Positions 47,117-56,178 of a stretch of 64,000 nucleotides of DNA are shown here, piece by piece. Source of the stretch: a virus; IMG/VR virus record IMGVR_UViG_3300032898_000001, positions 31,532 through 95,531 of that record; one strand, given 5' to 3'. A program made the translations under genes and the position numbers. Within the stretch, counting starts at the first letter, position 1. Each line of letters opens with the position of its first letter. The notes beneath the pieces were generated by a model. It worked only from the letters and a program-made list of their open reading frames with translations. It searched no databases and was not told the DNA's origin.

Positions 47117-47793
47117 CGACCGTCGAGAAGGCGATCCCGGCCGGGTTCCAGTACCGGCCCATCGACAAGTTCGTGGTCGAGGAGGTCTTCGTCGGCCGCG
47201 TCTACAAGCGGCTCACGCCCCGTGAGACCGACACGGTCCTTGACCTCGGCGCGCACGTCGGGGCCTTCACGACCTGGATCGCGCCGTACGTGGAGCGCGT
47301 CGTGGCCGTGGAGATGATCCCGGAGACCGCGCGGTACCTGCACCTCAACGTCGACGGGATCGCTCACGTCGAGGTTCTCGAGGGAGCGGTCACCGGAGAG
47401 CTGGGAACGGCCGTCACGGCGTACACCCGAGGCCACGGCAACCCGATGAGCGCGTTCTCGGGCCTGTCGGAGCGTCAGCCCCGCGCGGGAGACCACGCCT
47501 TCACGGTCCAGGCCCGGCCGCTGCCCTGGCTGCTGAACCAGTACAAGCCAGACATCATCAAGTTCGACATCGAGACCGCCGAGTACTCGGTGATCACCCC
47601 GAACGCGTTTCAGCTCGCGAACTGGGAGGTCCGGGAGCTCATCGGGGAGCTGCACGCCAGCACCGACCACACCGTCCGCCTGGCCCAGGAGCTGCACCAC
47701 TCCCTCCAGGCCGTCGGCTACCGGCCGTCCGGCCCCGCCCCGCAGAAGCCCTCCGGGTGGGGCAAGGTCGTTCACTACCACCTGGACCTGTAG
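47113..47793 (+). CDS. FkbM-family SAM methyltransferase
   Basis: 226 residues, GTGA overlap. SAM motif VLDLGAHVGAF (42-52), acidic VEMIPE, and the FkbM mark IKFDIETAEYSVI near 148. O-methylation of a sugar or small acceptor is typical of the family. Its place between the two terminase genes is unusual; it may act on glycan, tail protein or DNA-packaging factors. Confidence 0.82.
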   Translation: MTTVEKAIPAGFQYRPIDKFVVEEVFVGRVYKRLTPRETDTVLDLGAHVGAFTTWIAPYVERVVAVEMIPETARYLHLNVDGIAHVEVLEGAVTGELGTAVTAYTRGHGNPMSAFSGLSERQPRAGDHAFTVQARPLPWLLNQYKPDIIKFDIETAEYSVITPNAFQLANWEVRELIGELHASTDHTVRLAQELHHSLQAVGYRPSGPAPQKPSGWGKVVHYHLDL

Positions 47794-47802
47794 CCAGGGG
47801 CG

Positions 47803-49296
47803 ATGGCCGAGTCGCTCTCGGAGATCAAGCTCGAGCGGCTCAAGCACCTCAGGGACCTGCGTGCCGAGCGTCACCGGATCGAGTCCGGTGACGCTCTCAA
47901 GCGTGACTGGCGCGACATCGCTCGGCCCGACCAGCTCCCGCCCGACGGAAACTGGTTCGTCTGGTTGATCCTGGCCGGCCGAGGCTGGGGCAAGTCCCGG
48001 ACCGCGGCCGAGTTCGTCGCCGCCCGCGCCCGGAAATACCCCGGCTCCCGTCAGGCCCTCATCGGCAAGACCATCGGTGACACTCGTGACGTCATGGTCG
48101 AGGGCGAGTCCGGTCTGCTCAGCTGCATCAAGGCCAGTGAGCTCCGCGGCGGTAGCGTCGACTCGGGCTGGAACCGGTCACTGGGGGAGCTGTACCTGGC
48201 CAACGGCAGCCGGTTCGACACCTACGCCAGTGAGAAGCCCTGGCGGCTTCGTGGCCCCCAGTTCCACGGGGCCTGGGCGGACGAGTCCTGCTTCTGGGTG
48301 GACGCCCACAAGGGGACCATGGCGGACACGACCTGGTCCAACCTCACCATCGCCTGCCGCCTCCCGCGGCGCCCGAACTGGCCGGACGACTTCAAGGTCC
48401 AGGTGGTCGTCGCCACCACCCCGCGCCCGGTCGCGCTCCTGCGCGTCAGTGACCCGAACATGATGGCCCCCGGCCTGATGCAGCGTGAGAGCACCATCAT
48501 CACCCGGGGTCGCACGGTCGACAACCTCGCGAACCTCAGCGAGTCTTACAAGGCCAACGTCGTCGCCCCGCTTCTCGGCACCCAGCTCGGTCGACAAGAG
48601 CTTGACGCCGAGATCCTCGAGAACCGGGAAGGCGCGCTGTGGAAGCGCGACTGGATCGACGAGACCCGGCAGGAACCCGTGCCCGCCCCCGACTTCGTTC
48701 GCGTCGTCGTTGGCGTCGATCCGGCCGTCACGTCCGGGGAGGCCAGTGACCTCACCGGCATCGTCGTCGCCGGTGCCGACCGCAACGGCCAGGGCTACAT
48801 CCTCGCCGACTACACCATGCGCGGCACCCCGATGGAGTGCATGAACAAGGTCGTCTGGGCGTTCAACGAGCACAAGGCCGACCGTGTCGTCGCCGAGGTC
48901 AACAACGGCGGTGACTACATCGGCACCCTGCTCCACACCGTCGACCCCGACATCCCGTACCGGCCGGTCCACGCCAGCCGCGGCAAGGCCATCCGCGCCG
49001 AGCCGATCTCGTCCATGTATGAGCAGAAGCGGTTCCACCACCTCGGGTTCTTCCCACAGCTCGAGGACGAGCTCGTGACCTGGGCCCCGATCGACCCGGA
49101 GTCACCGAACCGTCTCGACGCCCTGGTCTGGGCGTGCACCGACCTCAAGGACCTCATCTCGGGCTCCTGGCTGGACGCCTACGGCATCATCAAGTGCGGC
49201 CACTGCCACAAGCCGTTCATGAACAAGAACAACGGGGTCCTCCGGGACCGCTGCCCGCACTGCAGCCACCCCATCCCCCAGCAGGAGGTCGCGTGA
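47803..49296 (+). CDS. Terminase large subunit
   Basis: 497 residues. ATPase: Walker A AGRGWGKSRTA (58-68), Walker B WADES (158-162) and a C-motif-like TTPRP near 205. Nuclease: VGVDPAVTSG near 303 (first Asp of the RNase H-like fold), VVAEVNNGGDY near 363, and a late Asp in NRLDALVW. A zinc ribbon CGHC...CPHC (464-486) is added at the C-terminus. Packages DNA into the prohead. Confidence 0.93.
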   Translation: MAESLSEIKLERLKHLRDLRAERHRIESGDALKRDWRDIARPDQLPPDGNWFVWLILAGRGWGKSRTAAEFVAARARKYPGSRQALIGKTIGDTRDVMVEGESGLLSCIKASELRGGSVDSGWNRSLGELYLANGSRFDTYASEKPWRLRGPQFHGAWADESCFWVDAHKGTMADTTWSNLTIACRLPRRPNWPDDFKVQVVVATTPRPVALLRVSDPNMMAPGLMQRESTIITRGRTVDNLANLSESYKANVVAPLLGTQLGRQELDAEILENREGALWKRDWIDETRQEPVPAPDFVRVVVGVDPAVTSGEASDLTGIVVAGADRNGQGYILADYTMRGTPMECMNKVVWAFNEHKADRVVAEVNNGGDYIGTLLHTVDPDIPYRPVHASRGKAIRAEPISSMYEQKRFHHLGFFPQLEDELVTWAPIDPESPNRLDALVWACTDLKDLISGSWLDAYGIIKCGHCHKPFMNKNNGVLRDRCPHCSHPIPQQEVA

Positions 49297-49676
49297 CCGG
49301 ACCGAGCTTCCACGCCGGTGGGCCGGTCAACCCGCTCGACTCCGTGGCCCGCAACGTCGCTCACGGCGCGCAGCACCTCATCCAAGGGCTGCAGCCCAAG
49401 CCCCCGGTCCCGGCTCTTCCCCTGACCGCGGAGGAGAAGAAAGAGGCTGAGGACGCGATCCGGGCCGGCGCGGTCTGCCTGTTCTGCGCCAGCATCCACC
49501 CGGGGGCCAGCAGCCCGGCCTGCCCTCGCCTGGCCTCCGGCAAGCTCAACGGGGACGGCACGGTCGTCGAGTTCACGTTCTGGAAGGACGGGGAGTGGGA
49601 CACCAGTCGCCTCGTCCCGATTGAGGACCTCGACGAGACCGCGGCCGACGAGCTCGACCCGAGAGAGAACCCGTGA
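49293..49676 (+). CDS. Hypothetical protein
   Basis: 127 residues from GTG 49293. CLFCASIHPGASSPACP gives a possible zinc knuckle; beta end VVEFTFWKDGEWD. Between terminase and portal; role unknown. Confidence 0.58.
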   Translation: MTGPSFHAGGPVNPLDSVARNVAHGAQHLIQGLQPKPPVPALPLTAEEKKEAEDAIRAGAVCLFCASIHPGASSPACPRLASGKLNGDGTVVEFTFWKDGEWDTSRLVPIEDLDETAADELDPRENP

Positions 49677-49867
49677 CCGAACGCGAGCAGGACCTCATTC
49701 GCCTGCGCCTCATCGACTCGGCCCTGCAACGCGGGATCACCTGGCACGAGATCGCCAAGAGCACCGGCTACCCCGACGGTAAGACCGCCAAGAACGCGAC
49801 CAAGAAGCTCGCCCGGAAGTACGAGAGAATCCTGCGCCGCGAGGCCGAGACCGTAGAGGGGACGTGA
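49673..49867 (+). CDS. Small helix-turn-helix protein
   Basis: 64 residues from GTG 49673. ALQRGITWHEIAKSTGYPDG is a helix-turn-helix; basic C-terminus. Confidence 0.58.
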   Translation: MTEREQDLIRLRLIDSALQRGITWHEIAKSTGYPDGKTAKNATKKLARKYERILRREAETVEGT

Positions 49868-49870
49868 GGC

Positions 49871-52800
49871 GTGGCCAGTCGCAGGGCAATCATCCGGGCC
49901 GCCAAGGCCTCGGCCCCGTCCGGGCGTCCCACCCTGGGACCGCAGGGAGCGCAGCCGTACTTCGGTGCGGTTTCCCCGGTCGCCATGCAGAACCAGGTCG
50001 ACAACGGCTACGCCTACACGTACGGCAGCTTTCTTCCCCGGCCTCCCGAGACCTTCACTCAGGGCGCGTTCGGCCCGTTCAGCCCGATCCTGCCGGTCCC
50101 GGTCGACACCCCGACCGAGTCCGGTCGCGCCGAGCCGCGTCGCGAGCAGTACGAGGTCGGCTGGGACCTTCCGGTCGGGGAGCCCGGCACCGAGGGCATC
50201 AAGCTGGCCACGTTCCCGACCTTGCGGACCCTGGCCGACCTGTACTCGGTCGCTCGGGCCTGCATTCAGACCCGTAAATCGGAGGTCCGCGGCCTCGAGT
50301 GGGACATCATGCCCACCGCCGACGCCGCGAAGGCCAACAAGGGCAACGAGAAGTGGTTCCGGGACTTCGGCCAGCGCCGCGCCCAGGCCATGAAGTTCTT
50401 CCGCCGCCCCGACCCCGACTACTTCTCGTGGAACACGTTCATCGACGCGTTCCTCGAGGAGATCTTCGTCTTCGACGCGCTCTCTCTGTACCTACGCCCC
50501 AAGCGCGGCAAGGGGATGCGGAAGGGTCTCCTGGGCAGTGACCTGGACTCCCTGGAGCTGCTCAGTGGCCCGACCATCCGACCGCTGTACGGCATTCACG
50601 GTGAGTTCCCGCGGCCCCCGGCTCCGGCCTACCAGCAGTACCTGTACGGTGTGCCCCGGTCCGACTTCATGCGCATGGTCACCCAGGCCGACATCGAGGA
50701 CGCCGGCCTGGCCGGCAGTGCCTGGGGCCAGTTCCGCGGGGACCAGCTCCTGTACCTGCCGATGAACCCGCGCCGGTGGACCCCGTACGGTTTCCCGCCC
50801 ATCGAGCGCGCCCTGATCCCGGTCATGTCCGGCCTGCAGAAGCAGGGATACGCCCTGGACTTCTTCCGGGAGGGCACGGTCCCGGCCGTGTATGTCTCGC
50901 CCGGGGACCAGTCCATGACCCCGAACCAGATCCGGGAGCTCCAGGACGCCCTGAACGCGTTCGCCGGGGACCCGGCGTTCCACCACAAGATCATCGTGTT
51001 GCCCGCCGGCTCCAAGACCATGCCGCAGCGCGACGCGCAGCTCGCCGACCAGTTCGACGAGGTCGTCATGAACCAGGTGTGCATGGCGTTCGACGTCATG
51101 CCCATGGAGCTCGGCATCTCGCCCAAGGTCAGCACCACGATGTCCCCGGGCGCGTCGAACCAGATGGCCAAGATGACCGCGAGCACCGCGGAACGGAAGA
51201 GCACCAAGCCTCTCCTGGCCTACATCTGCGACATCATGAACCAGATCCTGCAGAACGTGGCCGGTCAGGACGACATGGAGTTCGTCTTCGAGGGCCTCGA
51301 GGAGGAAGAGGACCAGGAGCAGCTCACCCAACTTCTCACCCAGCAGATCACCAACGGCATCCGCAGCATCGACGAGGCCCGGGACGAGCTCAACCTGCAG
51401 CCCTGGGGCCTGCCCGAGACCAGCGGCCCCGTCTACCTCAGCCCGACCGGCCCGATCCCGTTCGGGTCCGTTCCGCTCACGCAGGCCCCGGCTCCCGGCG
51501 AGCCGGGGTCACCCGGCAACCCGGCACCCGCCGCCCCGAAGCCCGGAGAGGCCCCGGTCGCCGGCGGTTCCGGAGAGGACGGGGAGGGACCGGCCGCGCC
51601 TCCCGGCAAGCCGAAGCCTCAGCCCACCCCGAGCGGCGGGGACGGCAAGAACTCGCCCGGTCACGCCGCGGCCGAGGCCGCCGACAGCCAGGAGGGTCGT
51701 CAGGCCAGCCGGGCGGGCATGGCCAGCGGCGTCAAACGAGGTGAGGCCTCCGAGAAACCGAGCGAGAAGCCCGCCAACGCCCCCGACAAGAAGTCCACCA
51801 CCTCGTCGACCAAGTTCGTCGTCCCGGCCGGGCTCGAGAAGGCCGTCGACAATGAGCTCGAGGCGCTCAGCCGGCACCTGCGCAAGGGCCGTCAAATCAG
51901 CACGTGGGCCCCAAAGAACGTGCCTCAGGTGACCCTGGCCTGCATCAGTCAGCACCTGGCCAAGGGCCTTGGGGTTGACGCGGCCGTCGCGATCGCCAAG
52001 ACCACGACCCTGGCGCCGCCGGCCGCTCCCCCGCAGCCGGCTCAGGCCCAGACCGTGCCGCCTCCCCCGCCGACCACCGGCGCGAACTGGGCGGGCTGGG
52101 TCAAGGACGCCGCCCTGGCCGACCTCTACGCGCACCTCATCACCGGCGCGTTCCACAAGAGCTTCCACGACGTGGCCGCCCTCGGGGCCGGGGTCCTGAA
52201 CGGCAGCGTGGCGGTCACTCACCAGGTCCTCAAGGGCCTCCTTCACTCCTCGATCGGCAAGCACGTCGGGCCGGTCCTGCAGGACCTGTGGCACGAGGCG
52301 TGGTACCTCGGTGACCGTGCCGGCCAGGCCGCGGTCACCAAGTCCCCGGTCGACTGGGGCCACTGGCAGCTCGGCAAGCCCGGCACGGCCCCGCTCGGGG
52401 AGACCGCTCACGTCTTCGAGAAGACCGTGCTCGGTCCGGGCCTCGAGGTCGCCAACGGGATCGCCGACACGCGACTCGAGCAGGTCGCGCAGGCCATGCG
52501 AGACAGCGACACGCCCGAGGCCCTCAGCCAGAAGCTCAGTGACCTGCTCGACGTTACCAACCGCGCCCTGATGATCGCGCAGACCGAGACCACGCGCCTC
52601 TCCTCGTTCGCGGCCATGAACCGGTACGGCATCGCCGGGGTCATGAAGATCGAGTGGAACGTGGAGCCCGGTGCCTGCGCGGTCTGCCGTGGCAACGCTG
52701 CCCAGGACCCGATCCCGGTCGGGGACGTGTTCAAGTCCGGGGCCGCGGCTCCCCCTCAGCATCCTCGTTGTAGATGTTCCATAGAACCCATGGCCTTCGC

Positions 52801-55090
52801 CGGCGACCTCACCAAGAGCACCGCCCTGGCCGAGCGCCGCGTCGCGATCAACGGCCAGGAGGGCTGGTACGACCCGTACAACGCGGCCGGCGGCGGTGGG
52901 CAGTCCCCGGTTCGGCACTGGGGTGACGGCACCCAGGCCCCCGACGGGGTCCCGGTCACCGGCGGCGTCCCGGGCAACAGCGCCGGCGGGGACTACCCGC
53001 GCTGGGACACCCCGGTCGCGAACGGCTACCAGGGCGGGCTCAACGACCTCAGCGACCCGCGAAACCCGGCCCAGGGGCACGTCAGCGGCAACGACGCCAG
53101 CCAGCCCTACGGGGTCTCTCACCAGACCGACGTGAACGCCCGATCCGCCGTCGGGGTCAACGCCCCGGCCGCGGACCGCTGGCCGTCCGGCCAAACCCAG
53201 ACCGACCAGCCGCCCGGGGTCGTCAACGCACGCCCCGGAGAGGACCCGATCCGCGGGTCGTGGGGCACCACGCAGAAGGCCACCGGGATCGTCGCCGCCG
53301 GGATCGCGGTCCTCGCCGAGAACACCGGCCGGGTCCTCATGCTGCAGCGAGCGATGGGAGACGACGACCCGGCAGCTGGTTACTGGGAGTTCCCGGGAGG
53401 CTGCCTCGAGCCCGGTGAGAACGCGCTGCAGGCGGCCAAGCGCGAGTGGCAGGAGGAAGTCGGGGTCCACCTCCCGGCCGGTACCGTCACCAACCGCTGG
53501 GACGCGTCCAACGGCAAGTACGTGGGATTCGTCTACACGGTCCCGGACGAGAACGGGATCCCGCTGTTCGAGGGCCGGCGGGACGTGCCGAACCCGGACG
53601 ACCCGGACCGGGACGCCGTGGAGGCCGTTGCCTGGTGGGACCCGAGCCACCTGGCCGGGAACCCGGCCATCCGGCCCGAGCTGAAGAGCGACCTCGACGA
53701 CGTGCTCGACGCGCTCGGTCAGGTCACGAAGGCCGCCACAGGCTACCTCGACGGCCCGACCGCGACCCCGGCCGAGGTCCGGGAGGTCATGGCCAAGAAC
53801 TTCCCGCCGGAGGCCCTCACCTGGCTGGCCGACGCGACGTGGCACGGCCCGATGCCGGTCCCCCTGGCCGACATCGACTTCAGCAACGAGAAGACCTGGG
53901 CGGCCCACCACCAGGTCGCGCACGACGATGAGTTCGTGCAGCGGCTCCGGGATGGGGAGAAGCTCAACCCGATCATCCTCATCGACACGCCCAAGCAGCA
54001 CGACTTCATGATCGTGGACGGCCACCACCGGGCCCTGGCCTACCGCAAGCTCGGTGAGAGCCCGATCGCGTACGTCGGCACGACCACCTCCCCGACCGGG
54101 CCGTGGGACGAGACCCACTCGTACCAGCTCAGCCAGGGAGCCAAGGAAGCCAACAAGGCCGCGACCGCCGACACGGTGAAGATCGGTCCCGAGGGCTACG
54201 TCCACGGGTGGATCAAGGTGGGAGTGGGAGTCGACTCAACTCACCTCTCCGTGAAGAAGAATGGCGACGTCGTTCACAAGCCCACCGGCGAGGTCTTGGG
54301 TCACGTCGAGAGGCACGAAGACAGCCCTCGCAAGGGAACCACCACCTTCATCACGCACCACGCCGACGGGACCAAGACGTACGACGGGATCTATAAGCGA
54401 GAGGCCCTGGCCTCGGTCGCGCAGCACCACAACCAGACGGTCCACGCCACGGCCTTGCCGAAGACCGAGGTGGAGCCGCACCCGGCCGTAGACCTGACGC
54501 CTCAGCCCCTGAGTGAGGTCACGTCATCGTCCCCGGTGGGAAGCGCTCAGTGGCGAGCTGACCAGTTGATGACTCAGATCATCAAGGAGGGACCAGCTCA
54601 CCCTCAGACACCACTCAAGGCCATCACGGCCATGCCGCAGGTGGGCAACGACGACAAGGTCCGCGCTGGCTACAAGCTCGCTGAGCACACGATCAAGGTC
54701 CGTAACGACGTCATCCACGGCAAGAACAAGCGCACCAACCTGCCCGGGTGGAACACGCCGACGGGAACCGCGTCCTCGGAGCACGCGACCCTGACCCACG
54801 AGTACGGTCACCACCTGATGTACGCGATGAGCGAGGACCAGTACCAGGACATGCTGAAAGACCTGAACCAGACGATGGGAACGCACCTCAGCGGTACCCG
54901 GTTCGGGTCGGTGCCGATCTCACCTCAGGACAAGGCCCGGATCGTGAACCGCGTTGGCACGTACGCGTCCGCCAACAACAAGGAGCTTATCGCCGAGCTC
55001 TACGCGGAACACCAGCTCTCCCCGAACCCGCGTCCCGCGGCGCAGGTCGTCGGCAAGCACCTCTTCGCGGCTCACGGAGGCGCTCAGTGA
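49871..55090 (+). CDS. Portal-MuF-Nudix-ParB-like-metallopeptidase fusion
   Basis: 1739 residues. About 1-535: phage portal (PTLRTLADLYSVARACIQTR; LDFFREGTVPAVYV). 535-690: Pro/Gly/Ser-rich linker. About 720-975: MuF head-morphogenesis domain (ALMIAQTETTRLSSFAAMN near 899; CAVCRGNAAQDPIP near 936; HPRCRCSIEP near 963). About 1135-1290: Nudix hydrolase with the full box GCLEPGE...REWQEEVG (1177-1197). About 1330-1400: ParB/sulfiredoxin-like fold (VDGHHRALAYRKLG). About 1443-1522: repeat module with HGWIKVGVG and KKNGDVVHKPTG, shared with the next two proteins. About 1600-1739: zinc metallopeptidase-like HEYGHH (1643-1648) with a later Glu in ELIAELYAEH. No frameshift seen. Known MuF proteins carry C-terminal toxin domains; this is an unusually long chain. 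Confidence 0.85.
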   Translation: MASRRAIIRAAKASAPSGRPTLGPQGAQPYFGAVSPVAMQNQVDNGYAYTYGSFLPRPPETFTQGAFGPFSPILPVPVDTPTESGRAEPRREQYEVGWDLPVGEPGTEGIKLATFPTLRTLADLYSVARACIQTRKSEVRGLEWDIMPTADAAKANKGNEKWFRDFGQRRAQAMKFFRRPDPDYFSWNTFIDAFLEEIFVFDALSLYLRPKRGKGMRKGLLGSDLDSLELLSGPTIRPLYGIHGEFPRPPAPAYQQYLYGVPRSDFMRMVTQADIEDAGLAGSAWGQFRGDQLLYLPMNPRRWTPYGFPPIERALIPVMSGLQKQGYALDFFREGTVPAVYVSPGDQSMTPNQIRELQDALNAFAGDPAFHHKIIVLPAGSKTMPQRDAQLADQFDEVVMNQVCMAFDVMPMELGISPKVSTTMSPGASNQMAKMTASTAERKSTKPLLAYICDIMNQILQNVAGQDDMEFVFEGLEEEEDQEQLTQLLTQQITNGIRSIDEARDELNLQPWGLPETSGPVYLSPTGPIPFGSVPLTQAPAPGEPGSPGNPAPAAPKPGEAPVAGGSGEDGEGPAAPPGKPKPQPTPSGGDGKNSPGHAAAEAADSQEGRQASRAGMASGVKRGEASEKPSEKPANAPDKKSTTSSTKFVVPAGLEKAVDNELEALSRHLRKGRQISTWAPKNVPQVTLACISQHLAKGLGVDAAVAIAKTTTLAPPAAPPQPAQAQTVPPPPPTTGANWAGWVKDAALADLYAHLITGAFHKSFHDVAALGAGVLNGSVAVTHQVLKGLLHSSIGKHVGPVLQDLWHEAWYLGDRAGQAAVTKSPVDWGHWQLGKPGTAPLGETAHVFEKTVLGPGLEVANGIADTRLEQVAQAMRDSDTPEALSQKLSDLLDVTNRALMIAQTETTRLSSFAAMNRYGIAGVMKIEWNVEPGACAVCRGNAAQDPIPVGDVFKSGAAAPPQHPRCRCSIEPMAFAGDLTKSTALAERRVAINGQEGWYDPYNAAGGGGQSPVRHWGDGTQAPDGVPVTGGVPGNSAGGDYPRWDTPVANGYQGGLNDLSDPRNPAQGHVSGNDASQPYGVSHQTDVNARSAVGVNAPAADRWPSGQTQTDQPPGVVNARPGEDPIRGSWGTTQKATGIVAAGIAVLAENTGRVLMLQRAMGDDDPAAGYWEFPGGCLEPGENALQAAKREWQEEVGVHLPAGTVTNRWDASNGKYVGFVYTVPDENGIPLFEGRRDVPNPDDPDRDAVEAVAWWDPSHLAGNPAIRPELKSDLDDVLDALGQVTKAATGYLDGPTATPAEVREVMAKNFPPEALTWLADATWHGPMPVPLADIDFSNEKTWAAHHQVAHDDEFVQRLRDGEKLNPIILIDTPKQHDFMIVDGHHRALAYRKLGESPIAYVGTTTSPTGPWDETHSYQLSQGAKEANKAATADTVKIGPEGYVHGWIKVGVGVDSTHLSVKKNGDVVHKPTGEVLGHVERHEDSPRKGTTTFITHHADGTKTYDGIYKREALASVAQHHNQTVHATALPKTEVEPHPAVDLTPQPLSEVTSSSPVGSAQWRADQLMTQIIKEGPAHPQTPLKAITAMPQVGNDDKVRAGYKLAEHTIKVRNDVIHGKNKRTNLPGWNTPTGTASSEHATLTHEYGHHLMYAMSEDQYQDMLKDLNQTMGTHLSGTRFGSVPISPQDKARIVNRVGTYASANNKELIAELYAEHQLSPNPRPAAQVVGKHLFAAHGGAQ

Positions 55091-56178
55091 CGACGAAGCA
55101 GGCCACGGCGAACCACCTCTCCAAGCTGATCGTTGAGCTGCGAGGTGAACCTCAGACGAACGAGGTCCGCTCAGCTCTCGACAAGCTGAAGAGCCAGTTC
55201 TCCCAGCTGAAGAACCTGCCGGTGACCAAGTCCGCCGAGACCCCTGAGCTCGCTAGCACCCACCGCCCGCTCGGCACCCACGGTCTCTGGGGCGACCGGG
55301 ACGCGCAGCTCCCGGCCTACATCCAGAACATCGCCCACGCGATGATCAAGGACGGGCACGACGAGTCGTCCGCGATCGCCCTGGCGATCGGGGCCGTGAA
55401 GCGCTGGGCCGCCGGTGAGGGCAAGGTCACTCCCGAGGTGCAGGCCGCGGCGACCGCCGCCCTGGCCGAGTGGGAGAAGCTCAAGGCAGAGCACAACAAG
55501 ACGAAGGCCGTCGACACGGACTTCATCAAAGTAGGACCTCACGGTTACGTTCACGGCTGGGTCAAGGTCGGTACCACGGAGCCAACCATCCCGCACGATA
55601 CGGCGGTTGAGGTATCACGTGCTCTCAACGGCCAGGGATCCATGCCTCGCAGCAAGATGGCTACGAGTGTCAAGCTAGGCGTGAAGGAATGGACTCGAGG
55701 AGGCACATCACAGAAGTCTCTATTTCCACAAGATCTCGCTAACTTTCACGCAGTTGTCAGTCACGCTTCCGCTAATGCACCAAAACTGTATCGTGGTGTT
55801 CACGCGTTTGAAGGAAATAAGAACTGGCCAGCGAGTGATCCAGCGAAGCTTGAGAAGGTGAGGCATCTCGCAGCCTCTAAACCTGGTGACATTATTACAA
55901 ACAACAGGCCTTCTTCTTGGTCTGAAGATGAGAAGGTAGCGCACGATTTCTCGGCTGTTGATCGTCAAATCAGCAGCGTTTCTCCAAACAATGTCGCAGT
56001 TCAGCTAGAACTCGATTCTGGTGCACGAGCGGTGAATATCCAAAAGCATGCACGCTCTGACATGAAATACCAAAAGGAATGGGTCTCGCCACCTTCAAGT
56101 TACCAGGTCACCGCTGTAGAGCCTCATCCCACCATAACCGGTCTTACCGTACTTCACGTTAGGGAGGTGAATGAGTGA
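55087..56178 (+). CDS. ADP-ribosyltransferase-domain virion-associated protein
   Basis: 363 residues from GTG 55087 (GTGA overlap). N-terminal helices (1-65), then a DUF-like segment (HAMIKDGHDESSAIALAIGA, near 88) and FIKVGPHGYVHGWVKVG. Residues about 225-360 look like an R-S-E ADP-ribosyltransferase: KLYRGVHAF (Arg, near 235), RPSSWSE (STS-like, near 274), KYQKEWVSPP (QxE, near 328). QxE is typical of C3-like enzymes. From about 55.63 kb the DNA becomes richer in A/T than its neighbours, as if the toxin half was acquired recently. Confidence 0.72.
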   Translation: MTTKQATANHLSKLIVELRGEPQTNEVRSALDKLKSQFSQLKNLPVTKSAETPELASTHRPLGTHGLWGDRDAQLPAYIQNIAHAMIKDGHDESSAIALAIGAVKRWAAGEGKVTPEVQAAATAALAEWEKLKAEHNKTKAVDTDFIKVGPHGYVHGWVKVGTTEPTIPHDTAVEVSRALNGQGSMPRSKMATSVKLGVKEWTRGGTSQKSLFPQDLANFHAVVSHASANAPKLYRGVHAFEGNKNWPASDPAKLEKVRHLAASKPGDIITNNRPSSWSEDEKVAHDFSAVDRQISSVSPNNVAVQLELDSGARAVNIQKHARSDMKYQKEWVSPPSSYQVTAVEPHPTITGLTVLHVREVNE

